From Marinobacter azerbaijanicus (lineage in GTDB: Bacteria > Pseudomonadota > Gammaproteobacteria > Pseudomonadales > Oleiphilaceae): a DNA stretch of 64,000 nt. The position numbers and the translations under genes are program-made. The DNA is taken from the NCBI RefSeq assembly GCF_030250645.1, contig NZ_JASSVS010000001.1, forward strand, positions 186,001 through 250,000, written 5' to 3'. Position 1 is the first letter of the stretch; the number at the start of each line of letters is the position of its first letter. Shown in pieces: positions 8,963 through 17,777 of the stretch. The notes below the pieces were generated by a model, which worked only from the letters and a program-made list of their open reading frames with translations, searched no databases and was not told the origin of the DNA.

Positions 8963-9946
8963 CTAACCGGGCAGGAAGTCGATGGGGAACCTCACCGTGC
9001 GGGTTTCCACATCGTCTTTGCCGAAGTTGAACAGGCGCACCCGGGTGGCAATGCGCTGCTCCAGTTCCCTGTTGTCCAGCTCCGAGCTCACCACGGCACA
9101 ACTGGACACCGAGCCGTCCGGCTCAATCACCAGTTCCAGCATTACCTTGCCCTCCAGCGTGGGGTCCTGCCTCAGCTCCCGACGATACAGGGAATAGAGT
9201 GCGGTTTTCTGGGCATCGAAGACCTGGCGTATATTGCTCATGGCGCGCTTACCAGGGCCGGTCTCCGGTTCCGGTGCGGGCTCGGCGGCCACTTCCCGCG
9301 CCGCTTCAACCTCACGCACCTGGTGCCCGGCCACCGCGACCTCGGTTTCCGGGGCCGATTCCCGGCTAACGCCGCCACTGCCTGCCAGCGCCGACTCCCG
9401 GTCAGCGTCAGCACCGAAAAGGTCACCTGACTCCCGTGCCCCTTCGCCATCCACATTGGCCGTCAGGGTTTCCACCCGATCCGGTTCCGGTGCCCGCATG
9501 CTGGCAAGCTGATCCTTCATTGCCAGAAGACCTGAACGGGAGGCGGTTTCACGGGCCTGCTCAACGGTCTGTTGCGGCTCAGGGGTGGACGGCTCCGGTG
9601 GTGGTGCCTGGTCCGCAACCTCGGGTTCAGGTGCCTCGGGTTGCGGGGCCTCGGGTTCTGCCAACTCTGGTTCAGGTTCAGGTTCAGGTTCAGGTTCTGG
9701 CGCCGGTTCCGGTTCTGGTAGCACGACGGGCTCCGGAGGTTCTGGCTGCTCTACCAGCCGCGCCAGCTGGGGAGGTATCTTTTCGGCTTCACTGCGCTCC
9801 GGTTCCGGGAGATCCAGTGCCGGAATCAGAAACGCGGGCGGCAGAAAGATCCCGAGCATGACCAGCAGCGCCAACAGGAAACGACGGTTTTCGCCTTTCT
9901 CCGCACCCCAGGGTAAGCCGGAAGGCAGGTTCTGACGGTCAGCCAC
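8963..9946 (-). CDS. TonB/AgmX-like energy transducer
   Basis: This 327-residue protein has one N-terminal membrane segment (about residues 21-43), a Pro-Glu-rich spacer (roughly 55-120) able to cross the periplasm, and a C-terminal AgmX/TonB-like domain in which VMLELVIEPDGSVSSC is the characteristic strand. The start is the GTG at 9946, which has GGAGG six bases upstream and overlaps the exbD stop by eight bases; longer readings lack this. It is the last gene of a nine-gene operon with ExbB- and ExbD-like partners, so it presumably harvests the proton gradient and acts on an outer-envelope partner. No TonB-dependent receptor is encoded nearby, so the usual uptake role is not supported. Part of the spacer is encoded by tandem hexanucleotides. 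Confidence 0.75.
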   Translation of the reverse strand: MADRQNLPSGLPWGAEKGENRRFLLALLVMLGIFLPPAFLIPALDLPEPERSEAEKIPPQLARLVEQPEPPEPVVLPEPEPAPEPEPEPEPEPELAEPEAPQPEAPEPEVADQAPPPEPSTPEPQQTVEQARETASRSGLLAMKDQLASMRAPEPDRVETLTANVDGEGARESGDLFGADADRESALAGSGGVSRESAPETEVAVAGHQVREVEAAREVAAEPAPEPETGPGKRAMSNIRQVFDAQKTALYSLYRRELRQDPTLEGKVMLELVIEPDGSVSSCAVVSSELDNRELEQRIATRVRLFNFGKDDVETRTVRFPIDFLPG

Positions 9947-10433
9947 TGCCCACCTCCTTCGCCGACTCAACGGCCAGCCTTACCTGTCGGAAATCCTCGT
10001 CTATACAGGTCTGCATGATCTTTCTCAGCAGCCGGTAATCGGTGGTACGCCCGGCCATAATGGTGACCTCATGGCCCTGCTCCGGTACCTCTCCCCGTCG
10101 CTCCCGAACCCAGGCAAGCTCCTCCGCCAGCCCGCCGACGGTCTTGTCGCCGGTCTCGATACTGTCCAGCCGGGCCACTTCACGGCCCTGGACGAGAATG
10201 GACTGGCCAATAACCTGCACCATCATGGATTCCACAGCGTCCTTGGTGGCGGTCGATTCCGGCAGGGGCACGTCGGCCGTATTCTGCATCACCTTCACGT
10301 CAGAGGAGTTCACCATCAGGAAGAACACCAGAATGGTGAAGATATCCATCAGCGATACCAGGTTGAGGCCGCCGGGTCGATGCATGCGGCTGTAGTGGCG
10401 CTGCATGCGGCGGGCGCGACGGGATGTTTTCAT
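9939..10433 (-). CDS. ExbD/TolR-family protein (second copy)
   Basis: The 164-residue protein has a basic N-terminus and one membrane segment near residues 25-45 (NLVSLMDIFTILVFFLMVNS) whose Asp30 matches the proton-relaying Asp of ExbD/TolR. A periplasmic domain follows. It starts within the ATGA overlap with the preceding exbD-like gene and overlaps the AgmX-like gene by eight bases, so translation is probably coupled. It differs clearly from its neighbour, being longer between membrane segment and end, which suggests the two ExbD proteins have separate places in the motor. Confidence 0.85.
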   Translation of the reverse strand: MKTSRRARRMQRHYSRMHRPGGLNLVSLMDIFTILVFFLMVNSSDVKVMQNTADVPLPESTATKDAVESMMVQVIGQSILVQGREVARLDSIETGDKTVGGLAEELAWVRERRGEVPEQGHEVTIMAGRTTDYRLLRKIMQTCIDEDFRQVRLAVESAKEVGSG

Positions 10434-10945
10434 GCACCCTCCCCTGTACCCGACAGCACCCGGTCTTCCGGGGAATCCGCCAGGGCAACGTCCGGGAACA
10501 GTTCCCCTTCCACAACGCTTGCTGCAATCACCGCCGGGTAGGATCGAAGCGTATCCATGGTGGTAACCAGGGTCTGATAGTCAATATCGGGGCCGACTTC
10601 CAGGACAATATCGGTTTTATCAGGCACCCGTTTCTTGATCAGCTTCAGGGTCTCCCGCAAGCCGTCGAAATCCTGTTCGCCCTCCACCAGCGGCAGCGTT
10701 TTTATAACGCCGCGCTCGCTGTCCAGGACTTCCAGGCCCTCCGGTATCAGGGCAACCACAAGCCGCAAATCATCAGCTGCCGGTGCCTCGCCCGCTTCCA
10801 TGCCCGGAAAGTTCAGCTCGATCATGCGGATCTGGGTGAATACCATGCCAAGCAACAGTACCGGTACCAGCACAATCATCAGGTTCAGGAACGGCGTGAT
10901 ATCCAGTTCCGGATTACTGACTAGCCTGCGATGCTTTCGTCTCAT
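10430..10945 (-). CDS. ExbD/TolR-family protein (first copy)
   Basis: Taken from the ATG at 10945 the protein is 171 residues: a basic start (MRRKHRRLVSNPE), then LDITPFLNLMIVLVPVLLLG, a membrane segment with the conserved Asp, then a periplasmic domain. The alternative upstream start would add 21 residues overlapping the exbB-like gene. It begins 16 bases after the exbB-like stop and overlaps the next exbD by four bases. The core of an ExbB5-ExbD2-type motor is thus encoded here with two different ExbD chains. Confidence 0.85.
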   Translation of the reverse strand: MRRKHRRLVSNPELDITPFLNLMIVLVPVLLLGMVFTQIRMIELNFPGMEAGEAPAADDLRLVVALIPEGLEVLDSERGVIKTLPLVEGEQDFDGLRETLKLIKKRVPDKTDIVLEVGPDIDYQTLVTTMDTLRSYPAVIAASVVEGELFPDVALADSPEDRVLSGTGEGA

Positions 10946-10961
10946 ACTGCGAAACCCCGGC

Positions 10962-11621
10962 TCAGGCGGCGGACTGCCTTGGTGACGGTGATGATGGCTG
11001 CTCGGCAATGATGTTCAGCAGCTTCACACCGGCCATTTCGAAACTGTCGACAATCTCGTTGGTGCGGGTTTGAAGCAGGGCGTGGAACATCAACAGCGGA
11101 ATGGCGGACATCAGCCCGAATGCCGTGGTGTTCATGGCCACGGAAATACTTTCCGACAACAACGAAGCCTTCTGCGATGGGTCTGCAGAGGCAACCGCCG
11201 TAAACGCCGCAATCAACCCGATGATGGTGCCAAGCAGGCCCAGCAAGGTGGCAATGTTGGCCAGTGTCGCCAGGTACTGGGTGCGCTTTTCCAGCCGGGG
11301 CAAGACTTCCATCAACCCCTCTTCCATGGCGTATTCCACGTCTTCGCGGGGGTGATTGTTCAGAAGCCGCCCGATACCGGCACTCATGATGGACGCGATA
11401 GCGCTGTCGGAACCGGTGGCCGCTTTCATGGCGCGCTGATAGTCCCGCTTTCGCAGTAAAGGCAGTATGCCTTTCTCGAACGCCAGCCTGTTCCGGCGAC
11501 GCACGGAGGCCAGATACACAAATCGCTCAATGGTGATGGCCAGACCAATGGCCAGCACCAGGGCGATGGGATACATGAAGGGGCCACCTTCCTGAAAAAA
11601 ACGAACAACAGTTTCCAGCAT
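10962..11621 (-). CDS. MotA/TolQ/ExbB-family proton channel protein
   Basis: The 219-residue protein has a periplasmic start, a membrane segment near residues 15-35 (MYPIALVLAIGLAITIERFVYL), a cytoplasmic stretch and two closing membrane segments (LATLANIATLLGLLGTIIGLI and NTTAFGLMSAIPLLMFHALL) that carry the family's conserved Gly and Thr residues. It forms the pentameric proton channel of ExbB/TolQ-type motors. A GGGAG site lies seven bases ahead of the ATG. The gene sits between the small exported protein gene and the two exbD genes. Confidence 0.9.
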   Translation of the reverse strand: MLETVVRFFQEGGPFMYPIALVLAIGLAITIERFVYLASVRRRNRLAFEKGILPLLRKRDYQRAMKAATGSDSAIASIMSAGIGRLLNNHPREDVEYAMEEGLMEVLPRLEKRTQYLATLANIATLLGLLGTIIGLIAAFTAVASADPSQKASLLSESISVAMNTTAFGLMSAIPLLMFHALLQTRTNEIVDSFEMAGVKLLNIIAEQPSSPSPRQSAA

Positions 11622-11637
11622 ATTCAGACTCCCGGTT

Positions 11638-11982
11638 CTACTGCAGGGACAGGGTGGAATCCAGGGATGGATTCAGGGTTTCACGAAACTTCCGGTGACG
11701 CTCCAGCGTCAGCGGATCCTTGGGTTCAAGCAGATCCTCACTACCAGCCTCCAGCTCTGCCCGCGTACGTCGCGGCAGAGTTGGCGGCTGCCAGGGAAGG
11801 ATGTAGAGCACGCCCGGGTCGTCATCACCGGTGTTCCGGGTAATGCCCTCCACGGTCAGGGATACGGTTTCACTATTGGTCGCTGGCGCATCAGTGCCAG
11901 CCTCTCGCGCCAGCAGCTGTGACGACGCCAGCGCTATCAGTAAACTCAGGCACACGGCTGATATCCGCGGAAGTCTGTTCAT
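11638..11982 (-). CDS. Small exported protein of unknown function
   Basis: This 114-residue protein has a clear signal peptide (SAVCLSLLIALASSQLLA-R) and a short, charged, proline-rich remainder (ILPWQPPTLPRRTR) with no domain I recognise. Its ATG follows directly on the stop of the TPR lipoprotein gene (TAAATG) and the exbB-like gene begins 16 bases after it. The context says it is a periplasmic accessory of the ExbB/ExbD/TPR machine. The sequence does not reveal what it does. Confidence 0.7.
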   Translation of the reverse strand: MNRLPRISAVCLSLLIALASSQLLAREAGTDAPATNSETVSLTVEGITRNTGDDDPGVLYILPWQPPTLPRRTRAELEAGSEDLLEPKDPLTLERHRKFRETLNPSLDSTLSLQ

Positions 11983-12453
11983 TTACTCAACCCTCCGTTC
12001 CAGGTCAGCAATCCAGCCGGCCACCTGTTTGCCTTCGGTATCGGCAAGCTCCCGGTAGCGGCGGTAATGCCGCAACGCGGTGGCCAGGTCCAGCAGGTAC
12101 AGCTCGGAGATAACCGCCAGGTTGTAATGCAGCTCTGCGGTGTCCGGTGAGTGCTCAAGGCCCTCCCGCAACGTCTTCACCGCTTCATCAAAACGCCCTT
12201 GTTCCCGCAGCAACAGGGCCAGGTTATTGGCGGTCATGGCATTGCGCGGATCCAGGCTGAAGGCCTGCCGGTAATGGGCCAATGCCTCGTCGAGTTTGCC
12301 CTCCTGCTGCGCGTGCCAAGCCTGTCGGGCTAACTCGCCGGCTTCGGCACTCCTGTCCACGGCAGGCTCGGGCTCGGGTGTACTGGCGCAGCCGGATACC
12401 AACGCAGCACACAAGACGATCAGTAGCAGGGAACGAACAGCATCAGGCACCAT
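11983..12453 (-). CDS. TPR-repeat lipoprotein
   Basis: Read from the ATG at 12453 (GAGGAG seven bases upstream) the product is 156 residues. Residues 1-22 form a lipoprotein signal peptide ending in the lipobox LVSGC. Two to three tetratricopeptide repeats follow (for example ALAHYRQAFSLDPRNAMTAN and LREGLEHSPDTAELHYNLAV). The start lies within the end of the preceding large TPR gene, giving an 11-base overlap. It is probably anchored in the outer membrane, since the residue after Cys is Ala rather than Asp, and may link the inner-membrane motor to other TPR proteins. The partner is unknown. Confidence 0.8.
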   Translation of the reverse strand: MVPDAVRSLLLIVLCAALVSGCASTPEPEPAVDRSAEAGELARQAWHAQQEGKLDEALAHYRQAFSLDPRNAMTANNLALLLREQGRFDEAVKTLREGLEHSPDTAELHYNLAVISELYLLDLATALRHYRRYRELADTEGKQVAGWIADLERRVE

Positions 12454-15244
12454 CGTTGGACTCCTCATTCCATGTCATCCAGCGAACATCCCGGTCGTAG
12501 CGGCCGGAGAACAGCTTTGCCAGAACCTGAAGGCTCTGCTCCACCCAGTGATCAAAGTGACCGTCTGCCAGGCGCTGGTGGTTCTCGGCGTGCAGCCGGA
12601 TGGCCTTCTCCTCGAATGGATAAGCCTCTTCCTCCAACAGCATTTGATACTGCATGGTTTCCAGCTCATTCAGCTCGGCGGGCGCTTCCGAGGCCATCAG
12701 GTCATCAGCCATCTGCCGATAGAGTTCTGCCCGATGGAAGAGAACCTCGGACCGGAAGGTGTCCCCACCCAGCTGTTCCGCCTGCATGAAGCGCTCCCGT
12801 GCCGCTGCCATGGCCTCCTGTTTCCGCTTCAGTGAGGGTCCCAGGGGGTGTTGCAGTGGTACCGCTGCAAACCTCGCTGCCTCCTGCTCTCCCAGCTCAA
12901 TCGCAGCACGACCGGCCCAGGCCAGGGTGTCATCCGAATGCCACTGGCTGGTCACTTCACTCGCCACCAGCTCGGCGCGGTAACGACGTGGCTCAACCCC
13001 GGCGGCCACAAGTCGCTGGCGCATGGTCTGGTTACGGATATGGGCATCGGAATCCGGGGGGGCAGCCGCTGGATCACCCTGATCCAGCCACGCCACATAG
13101 ATACGGTTACGCCGCTCATGGGCGTCGGCCTTGTGGTATAGCTCTGCCGCCCTGAGCTGCTGCTCCCAGGTTGGTGCATTCCCGTCGGCTTCGGCCATCA
13201 ATTCATCCGCAGCCCGCACCGGCTGACCTGACGACTGATAGGCAAACACCAGTTTTTCGCTCACCGTGCCGGCAAGCTCATGTTGCGGATAGTCGGCGCG
13301 GAAACGGTTCAACTCGTTGACTGCCGCCTGCCAGCGCTCTGCCTGAAGCAGCGTATTGGCGGCATCGTAGCGACCCTTGATCGCGATGTCAGACCCGGCA
13401 AGAACAGACTCCACCCGCTGGTAATGGGCAACAGCCTGATCAGTCCTGCCCTCATTGGCAGCCTGTTCACCCTGCTGGTAGATACTGCCTGCCAGCTGGC
13501 GCTGCAGGCTGCGCCTGTCTTCGTCCTGCCTGTCGGGTAGCGCACCGGAGTTCAGCAGCGCCAGTGACTTGCGCCAGGCATTCTCCGCAAGCCCGTAAGA
13601 TTCCGCGCCAACGAACGCCTCGCCGGAAACCAGCCAGGCACTATACTGCTCCCCGGCACTGGCAGCCGGATGGGCAATAGCCGCTTCCGCGAACTTCAGG
13701 GCATCGTCACGGCGATTACGCGCCAGCATCCGGTTGGCGATATCGGCGTTCAGCCCGGGTAGGCGCCGATCGCCTGGAAAGGTTTTGGCAAGGCGTTCGG
13801 CTTCCGACGCCAGTTCGTCCAGCGTCAGCTCCAGTTCATAGTGGCCGTCCACTGCCTTGCGCTGAAGCACAATCGCGGCCCAGGCGGCATCGGCCGCGCC
13901 CTGGTATCCACTGGTGTCATAGGCAGCCTGTTGAAATCCGTTCAGTGCCTGCCGATACTCGCCAGCCTGCAGGAAGGCATCCCCCGAAAGCCTCAGAACC
14001 TCCCCGGGGTCGGTGACCCTTGCTGCCAACTGGCGGTAATAGTCCGCAGCCAGTCGGAATTGCTCCCGCCGCCGGTCAGCCCCGGCGTTCTCCGCCTGAT
14101 CGTAGTGGTAGTCTGCCAGCAGGCGACTGAACTCCTGCCAGCGCCCTTGGTCTGAACGTGCGAGGCTCTGGTAGCGGGATTCTCCTGCAAACGACCTCAC
14201 ATACTCCGCCCGCGCTTCCCGGGCACGGTCTGTTCTGCCGGCCATAAGCCAGACATCCACGTTCTGGGAAAGAAATGCCGGCACGGATGCGTGATTCCCG
14301 TGTGCACCCACGAAGTGCCGGTTCACCTCCACGGCGTCCTCGTAACGGGTATTGCTGGCGTAGTAGTCTGCAAGCCGGTCATAAAGCAGGTAGCCATAAT
14401 CCCTTCCGCCAACACTGTTCAACCATCCGTCCAGGGAATCCGCACCCCGGTCCTCTGCTGCCATCAGCGCCATAATCCGGAAAGTATCTTCCACCAGCCC
14501 GGCATCGCTGGTGGGGATACGCCGGAAGCTGTCGGTTTCATCGTCGAACCTGTCCAGAACCGCCATAAAGGTCTCTCCCGACCTGTCCCAGGCAGCGGGG
14601 CCCTGTTTGTACTGGCTCCACCCCTGCATGTAGCGGGCCTTGGTCTTGAGGCTGTCAGAGCCCTCACCGGAGATGACCCGGCTGTATTCAGACTCCGCCA
14701 CGGCGTAGTCACCGGCCGAAAACGCGGCCTCGGCAATCCTGAAACGGGCCTCGGGGACCAGTGTCGACGACGGATAAAGTCCAACAAGCTGTCGCAGGCG
14801 ATCAATGGACTCTTCTGCCTGACCGGTATAGGCATGGGCTTTCGCCATCTGGTACAGCAACTCATCAAGCCGGCCCTGATAGGAGCCCCTGTCCAGAATG
14901 GCTTCGTAGCTGTCGAGGGCCTGTTGGTAAACCTGCTGCTCCCGCTCATTGCTGAAGCTGACGTCTTCATTCGTCGCCTTCTGGATGTTCGATAGCCGGT
15001 TGAGGGCGTCAATACGCACCTCCGGCTCGTCGGAGTTATCAAACAGTCGCTGGTATCGGCGGGCTACTTCCCTCGGTGAAATGGCCGGCATGGGGCGGGA
15101 TTTGAATTCGAGAAACACCGGCCGCATATCACCGATGGTTTCGCCGTCACGCCCCAACTCTACACGGAAGGATTCCTGGGCCATGGCGGCCGGGCCAGGC
15201 ACGTATACCGCCAAACCCAGAGCAACGATCAGCAACCGTTTCAT
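12443..15244 (-). CDS. Large periplasmic TPR-repeat protein (933 aa)
   Basis: The protein has a signal peptide (residues 1-22, ending AMA-Q) and then an almost continuous array of degenerate tetratricopeptide-like helical repeats, with typical phrases such as YQQALDSYEAILDRG and ALAGYTGQA-type turns. No enzymatic motif is visible. Long TPR solenoids in the periplasm act as scaffolds or as adaptors between envelope complexes. The gene overlaps the preceding TPR gene by four bases and the following lipoprotein gene by 11, so all are translated from one message. I cannot assign a named family. Confidence 0.8.
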   Translation of the reverse strand: MKRLLIVALGLAVYVPGPAAMAQESFRVELGRDGETIGDMRPVFLEFKSRPMPAISPREVARRYQRLFDNSDEPEVRIDALNRLSNIQKATNEDVSFSNEREQQVYQQALDSYEAILDRGSYQGRLDELLYQMAKAHAYTGQAEESIDRLRQLVGLYPSSTLVPEARFRIAEAAFSAGDYAVAESEYSRVISGEGSDSLKTKARYMQGWSQYKQGPAAWDRSGETFMAVLDRFDDETDSFRRIPTSDAGLVEDTFRIMALMAAEDRGADSLDGWLNSVGGRDYGYLLYDRLADYYASNTRYEDAVEVNRHFVGAHGNHASVPAFLSQNVDVWLMAGRTDRAREARAEYVRSFAGESRYQSLARSDQGRWQEFSRLLADYHYDQAENAGADRRREQFRLAADYYRQLAARVTDPGEVLRLSGDAFLQAGEYRQALNGFQQAAYDTSGYQGAADAAWAAIVLQRKAVDGHYELELTLDELASEAERLAKTFPGDRRLPGLNADIANRMLARNRRDDALKFAEAAIAHPAASAGEQYSAWLVSGEAFVGAESYGLAENAWRKSLALLNSGALPDRQDEDRRSLQRQLAGSIYQQGEQAANEGRTDQAVAHYQRVESVLAGSDIAIKGRYDAANTLLQAERWQAAVNELNRFRADYPQHELAGTVSEKLVFAYQSSGQPVRAADELMAEADGNAPTWEQQLRAAELYHKADAHERRNRIYVAWLDQGDPAAAPPDSDAHIRNQTMRQRLVAAGVEPRRYRAELVASEVTSQWHSDDTLAWAGRAAIELGEQEAARFAAVPLQHPLGPSLKRKQEAMAAARERFMQAEQLGGDTFRSEVLFHRAELYRQMADDLMASEAPAELNELETMQYQMLLEEEAYPFEEKAIRLHAENHQRLADGHFDHWVEQSLQVLAKLFSGRYDRDVRWMTWNEESNDGA

Positions 15245-16902
15245 GGGTCACCCCGCTCAATGTTCTGCAGGGCAAGGTATTCATACAGATGGGCAATCCG
15301 CTGTTCCGTGCGGTCAAGGGCAAACGTCATGCGATCGTCCTGGGCTTTCACAAAGGCCAGGGCAATCTCGTCCAGAGCTGCTTCAGCCTCAGCCTGCAAT
15401 CTTGCAGCACGGTCGCGGGCCCCTCTTACCCGCTCCAGGGCACGGTCAGTACGGGCCAGCAATTCGGTCAGGCGCTGATTTTTCGAAGCCAGCCTCTGAT
15501 CCAGCTTCCGAAGGGAAGTTTTCAAGTCCGACAGGGTACTGGCAGCTCCCCGCAACGACTGCTGTTGGGCCGGCGAGGTGACCCGGCTACGAAGAGCCGA
15601 AATCCGCTCGGTCAGGGCTTCGATCTCTTCCTCATAGCGTTCTCTGCCCACCATGCGTTCGTCAACGGGCCCCATACGTTCCAGGATAGCGTTACGAAAT
15701 ACCGAAAGACTGTCCTCGTGCTGGGCCATCTGCTGCCCAAGCTGCTCAAGATCTGCAACACGGTTAACCGCTTCCTGGGCGCGGCGCTGCTCCATGAATC
15801 GCAACAGATAGGCAGTTCTGGGCTGAGTCAGTGTGCGGCTGTCTGCCAGAAACCACTCGGCACTGGAGTCCCGGGCGTCCATCACCAATGCCCGGTAAGC
15901 ACCCTTGTTACGAATCTGATCCGCCAGTTTCCGCAGGGTAACCCGCTCGGTCTCGAAAGAGGCGCTGGCGGCCAGATAAGCTTCCCCCGCCTGGCCAAGG
16001 TACCCGGAAAGATCGTACCCCCTGCCGGTCCCCAACCAGGCATTGGCGACACCGGGATACGCCAGAGGGTACTTTCTGGCCCGGTGCCAGGACTGCATGG
16101 CAGCCCGGTGGTTTCCTTTGGCTGAAAGCGCCAGGCCATGCAGGTAAAGACCCTGAGGAGTGCTGTAGCTTTCCAGGGGCACCTTTTCCAGGAAGCTGAT
16201 GGCCTTGTCGTAATCTTCGTGCTTATGGGCAAGATGCCCCGCCCGCACCAGAAGCCGGCTTCTGAGTTCCTGACCACGGCGGCTGTCAGTGTCTTTCTCC
16301 GACATTGCCAGCGCCACCCGCAATGCCACCAGGGCCCGGGATGGGTTCAGGTCGCGCCTGCCAAAGTCAGCGGCCATATTCATATAGCCAAGTGCTGCCC
16401 AATACCCCGGCTCTATTGACGCCAGGACCCTGCCCGCTCTGTCGGTGTGCCCCGCTTCGCGGTGGAGTTCAGCCATTCGATACAGTGCCTGCTGTCTGGT
16501 TTCGCCATGAGCCAGCTCTGTAGCCACTTCAAGATGCCTTCTGCTCTCTTCCCCGCCGTCTTCCCCATCGGCAACCACAAGATCAGCCAGTAACAGAGAC
16601 GCGTCACCACGGTAATACTGGCCGCCAGCCAGTTGTTCCAGCAGATCCCTGGCATCCTTGTTGTTGCCGGTTGCCATAAGGGCCCGGGCGCGAACCAGAA
16701 GGGCTTCTTCGGTAGACAGAGCGCGGGTATGGCGCAAGGCCTCCGCAGGATTTCCGGAATCCAGAGCGAACCTGGCGAGACCAGTACGCAGTGCCTGCCT
16801 GGTGTCCACCGTCGCTCCCGCCAGGACAGGCATGAAGACCAGCATCAGAGCCAGGACAAACATACCGCTGTTATTGCCGAGCCGGTGCCCAAACGCCATC
16901 AT
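15241..16902 (-). CDS. Periplasmic TPR and coiled-coil protein (about 553 aa)
   Basis: After a hydrophobic signal segment (SGMFVLALMLVFMPVLAGA) come TPR-like repeats over roughly residues 30-330 (GNPAEALRHTRALSTEEALL, LEVATELAHGETRQQALYRM), then a strongly charged stretch from about 370 to the end that reads as coiled coil (LSDLKTSLRKLDQRLASK, LEKVRGARDRAARL type heptads). The start is ATG 16902 or the neighbouring ATG/GTG; AGGG stands just ahead. It is the second gene of the operon and overlaps the 933-residue TPR gene by four bases. The function is unknown; its form suggests a structural adaptor of the envelope motor. Confidence 0.8.
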   Translation of the reverse strand: MMAFGHRLGNNSGMFVLALMLVFMPVLAGATVDTRQALRTGLARFALDSGNPAEALRHTRALSTEEALLVRARALMATGNNKDARDLLEQLAGGQYYRGDASLLLADLVVADGEDGGEESRRHLEVATELAHGETRQQALYRMAELHREAGHTDRAGRVLASIEPGYWAALGYMNMAADFGRRDLNPSRALVALRVALAMSEKDTDSRRGQELRSRLLVRAGHLAHKHEDYDKAISFLEKVPLESYSTPQGLYLHGLALSAKGNHRAAMQSWHRARKYPLAYPGVANAWLGTGRGYDLSGYLGQAGEAYLAASASFETERVTLRKLADQIRNKGAYRALVMDARDSSAEWFLADSRTLTQPRTAYLLRFMEQRRAQEAVNRVADLEQLGQQMAQHEDSLSVFRNAILERMGPVDERMVGRERYEEEIEALTERISALRSRVTSPAQQQSLRGAASTLSDLKTSLRKLDQRLASKNQRLTELLARTDRALERVRGARDRAARLQAEAEAALDEIALAFVKAQDDRMTFALDRTEQRIAHLYEYLALQNIERGDP

Positions 16903-16908
16903 CACGCC

Positions 16909-17469
16909 CTACTTCCATTCCTGAAATGAAACAACCGGTTCGTAATCTGGCGCCCTGGCATCCAGCGTCATCTGTAGCCGGGACTGACCGGGACGTTTGC
17001 GGAAATCATGGGTCACTTCCCGGCGCACAAACCGCTCATTGGCAGAGCGGGCCGTGAGTATGGCTTTCAGTTGGTGGGTTCCGTGGGGAAGGTTACCGAT
17101 GTAAAGCCTCTGGACACCCCCCTTTTTCAGCGATGCCAGTTCCCGTTCGGTATACAGGTGGGAGGCGACCGGTGCGTCGTTGAGATACAGCTCGACGGTA
17201 TCCAGTTCGAGCCCTTCCCGATCCCTGAGTGTCAGGAAAACTGCCACCTGCGTATCAGCAGGGTGTAGCACATCCTCTTCAAGTTCGTAGAGCGTCTGGC
17301 CAAGGTCCGCCACGTCAGCCTTCAGGCGATCAATCTCTTCGTCCAGCGTATCCGCGATGGCCGCCTGGCCAACGGGAAGGATCAGCGCCGTAAATACGGC
17401 CGTTACAGTAGCCACCGCAACCCTGAATCTCCGCCCAACCGGCTCTGTTACATGCGCTCCGGCGATCAT
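16909..17469 (-). CDS. Exported protein of unknown function, first gene of the ExbB/TPR operon
   Basis: The 186-residue product has a long amino-terminal signal or anchor (AVATVTAVFTALILPVGQAAIA), a short predicted coiled coil (DEEIDRLKADVADLGQTLYE) and a beta-rich C-terminal part ending with an Ig-like pattern (LYIGNLPHGTHQLKAILTAR). I do not recognise a named family. AGGA stands five bases ahead of the ATG. It is the first gene of the nine-gene row ending at 8963, and its upstream region (17470-17688) is where the operon promoter must lie, although no convincing -35/-10 pair stands out. Confidence 0.75.
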   Translation of the reverse strand: MIAGAHVTEPVGRRFRVAVATVTAVFTALILPVGQAAIADTLDEEIDRLKADVADLGQTLYELEEDVLHPADTQVAVFLTLRDREGLELDTVELYLNDAPVASHLYTERELASLKKGGVQRLYIGNLPHGTHQLKAILTARSANERFVRREVTHDFRKRPGQSRLQMTLDARAPDYEPVVSFQEWK

Positions 17470-17688
17470 ACGCTTCCTGCCCCTTGCAATGTTCCGTTAC
17501 AAACTGGCGGAAAGAGTAACACTTGGTAACAGCCAAGAACGGTATCCAGATCACCAAATCGGAATTCGTAAGTGTCGGTTTATTTGACAGGAGCAAAACA
17601 CGGGGGAATATCACATTCGGGGAGATGCACAGCAGAAATTATCTAACCAATTGTTTTTCAGCTGTTTTATTTATGTGGCCTCAGATTT

Positions 17689-17777
17689 GCGTATATAGAT
17701 ACGCGGGGTGTTGAGATAGTCACCCCGTTTGATATGCCGAGCTTAGCCGATGCCCTCAACCGCATCGGCTTTTTTTT
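17689..17777 (+). ncRNA. Candidate structured small RNA with three hairpins and terminator
   Basis: Three hairpins follow each other on the plus strand: GCGTAT-ATAG-ATACGC (17689-17704), CGGGGTG with a ten-base loop and CACCCCG (17704-17727), and AGCCGATGC-CCTCAACC-GCATCGGCT (17745-17770) followed by a run of eight T (17770-17777), a textbook intrinsic terminator. The T-run touches the stop codon of the convergent VWA gene. No protein-coding gene lies upstream on the plus strand, so the terminator serves either a small RNA or antisense transcription. GTTGAG around the second loop is exactly complementary to CTCAAC in the third loop, so a loop-loop contact is possible. No convincing promoter was found. 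The rest of the 306-base gene-free stretch (17470-17775) shows nothing else clear. Confidence 0.5.
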
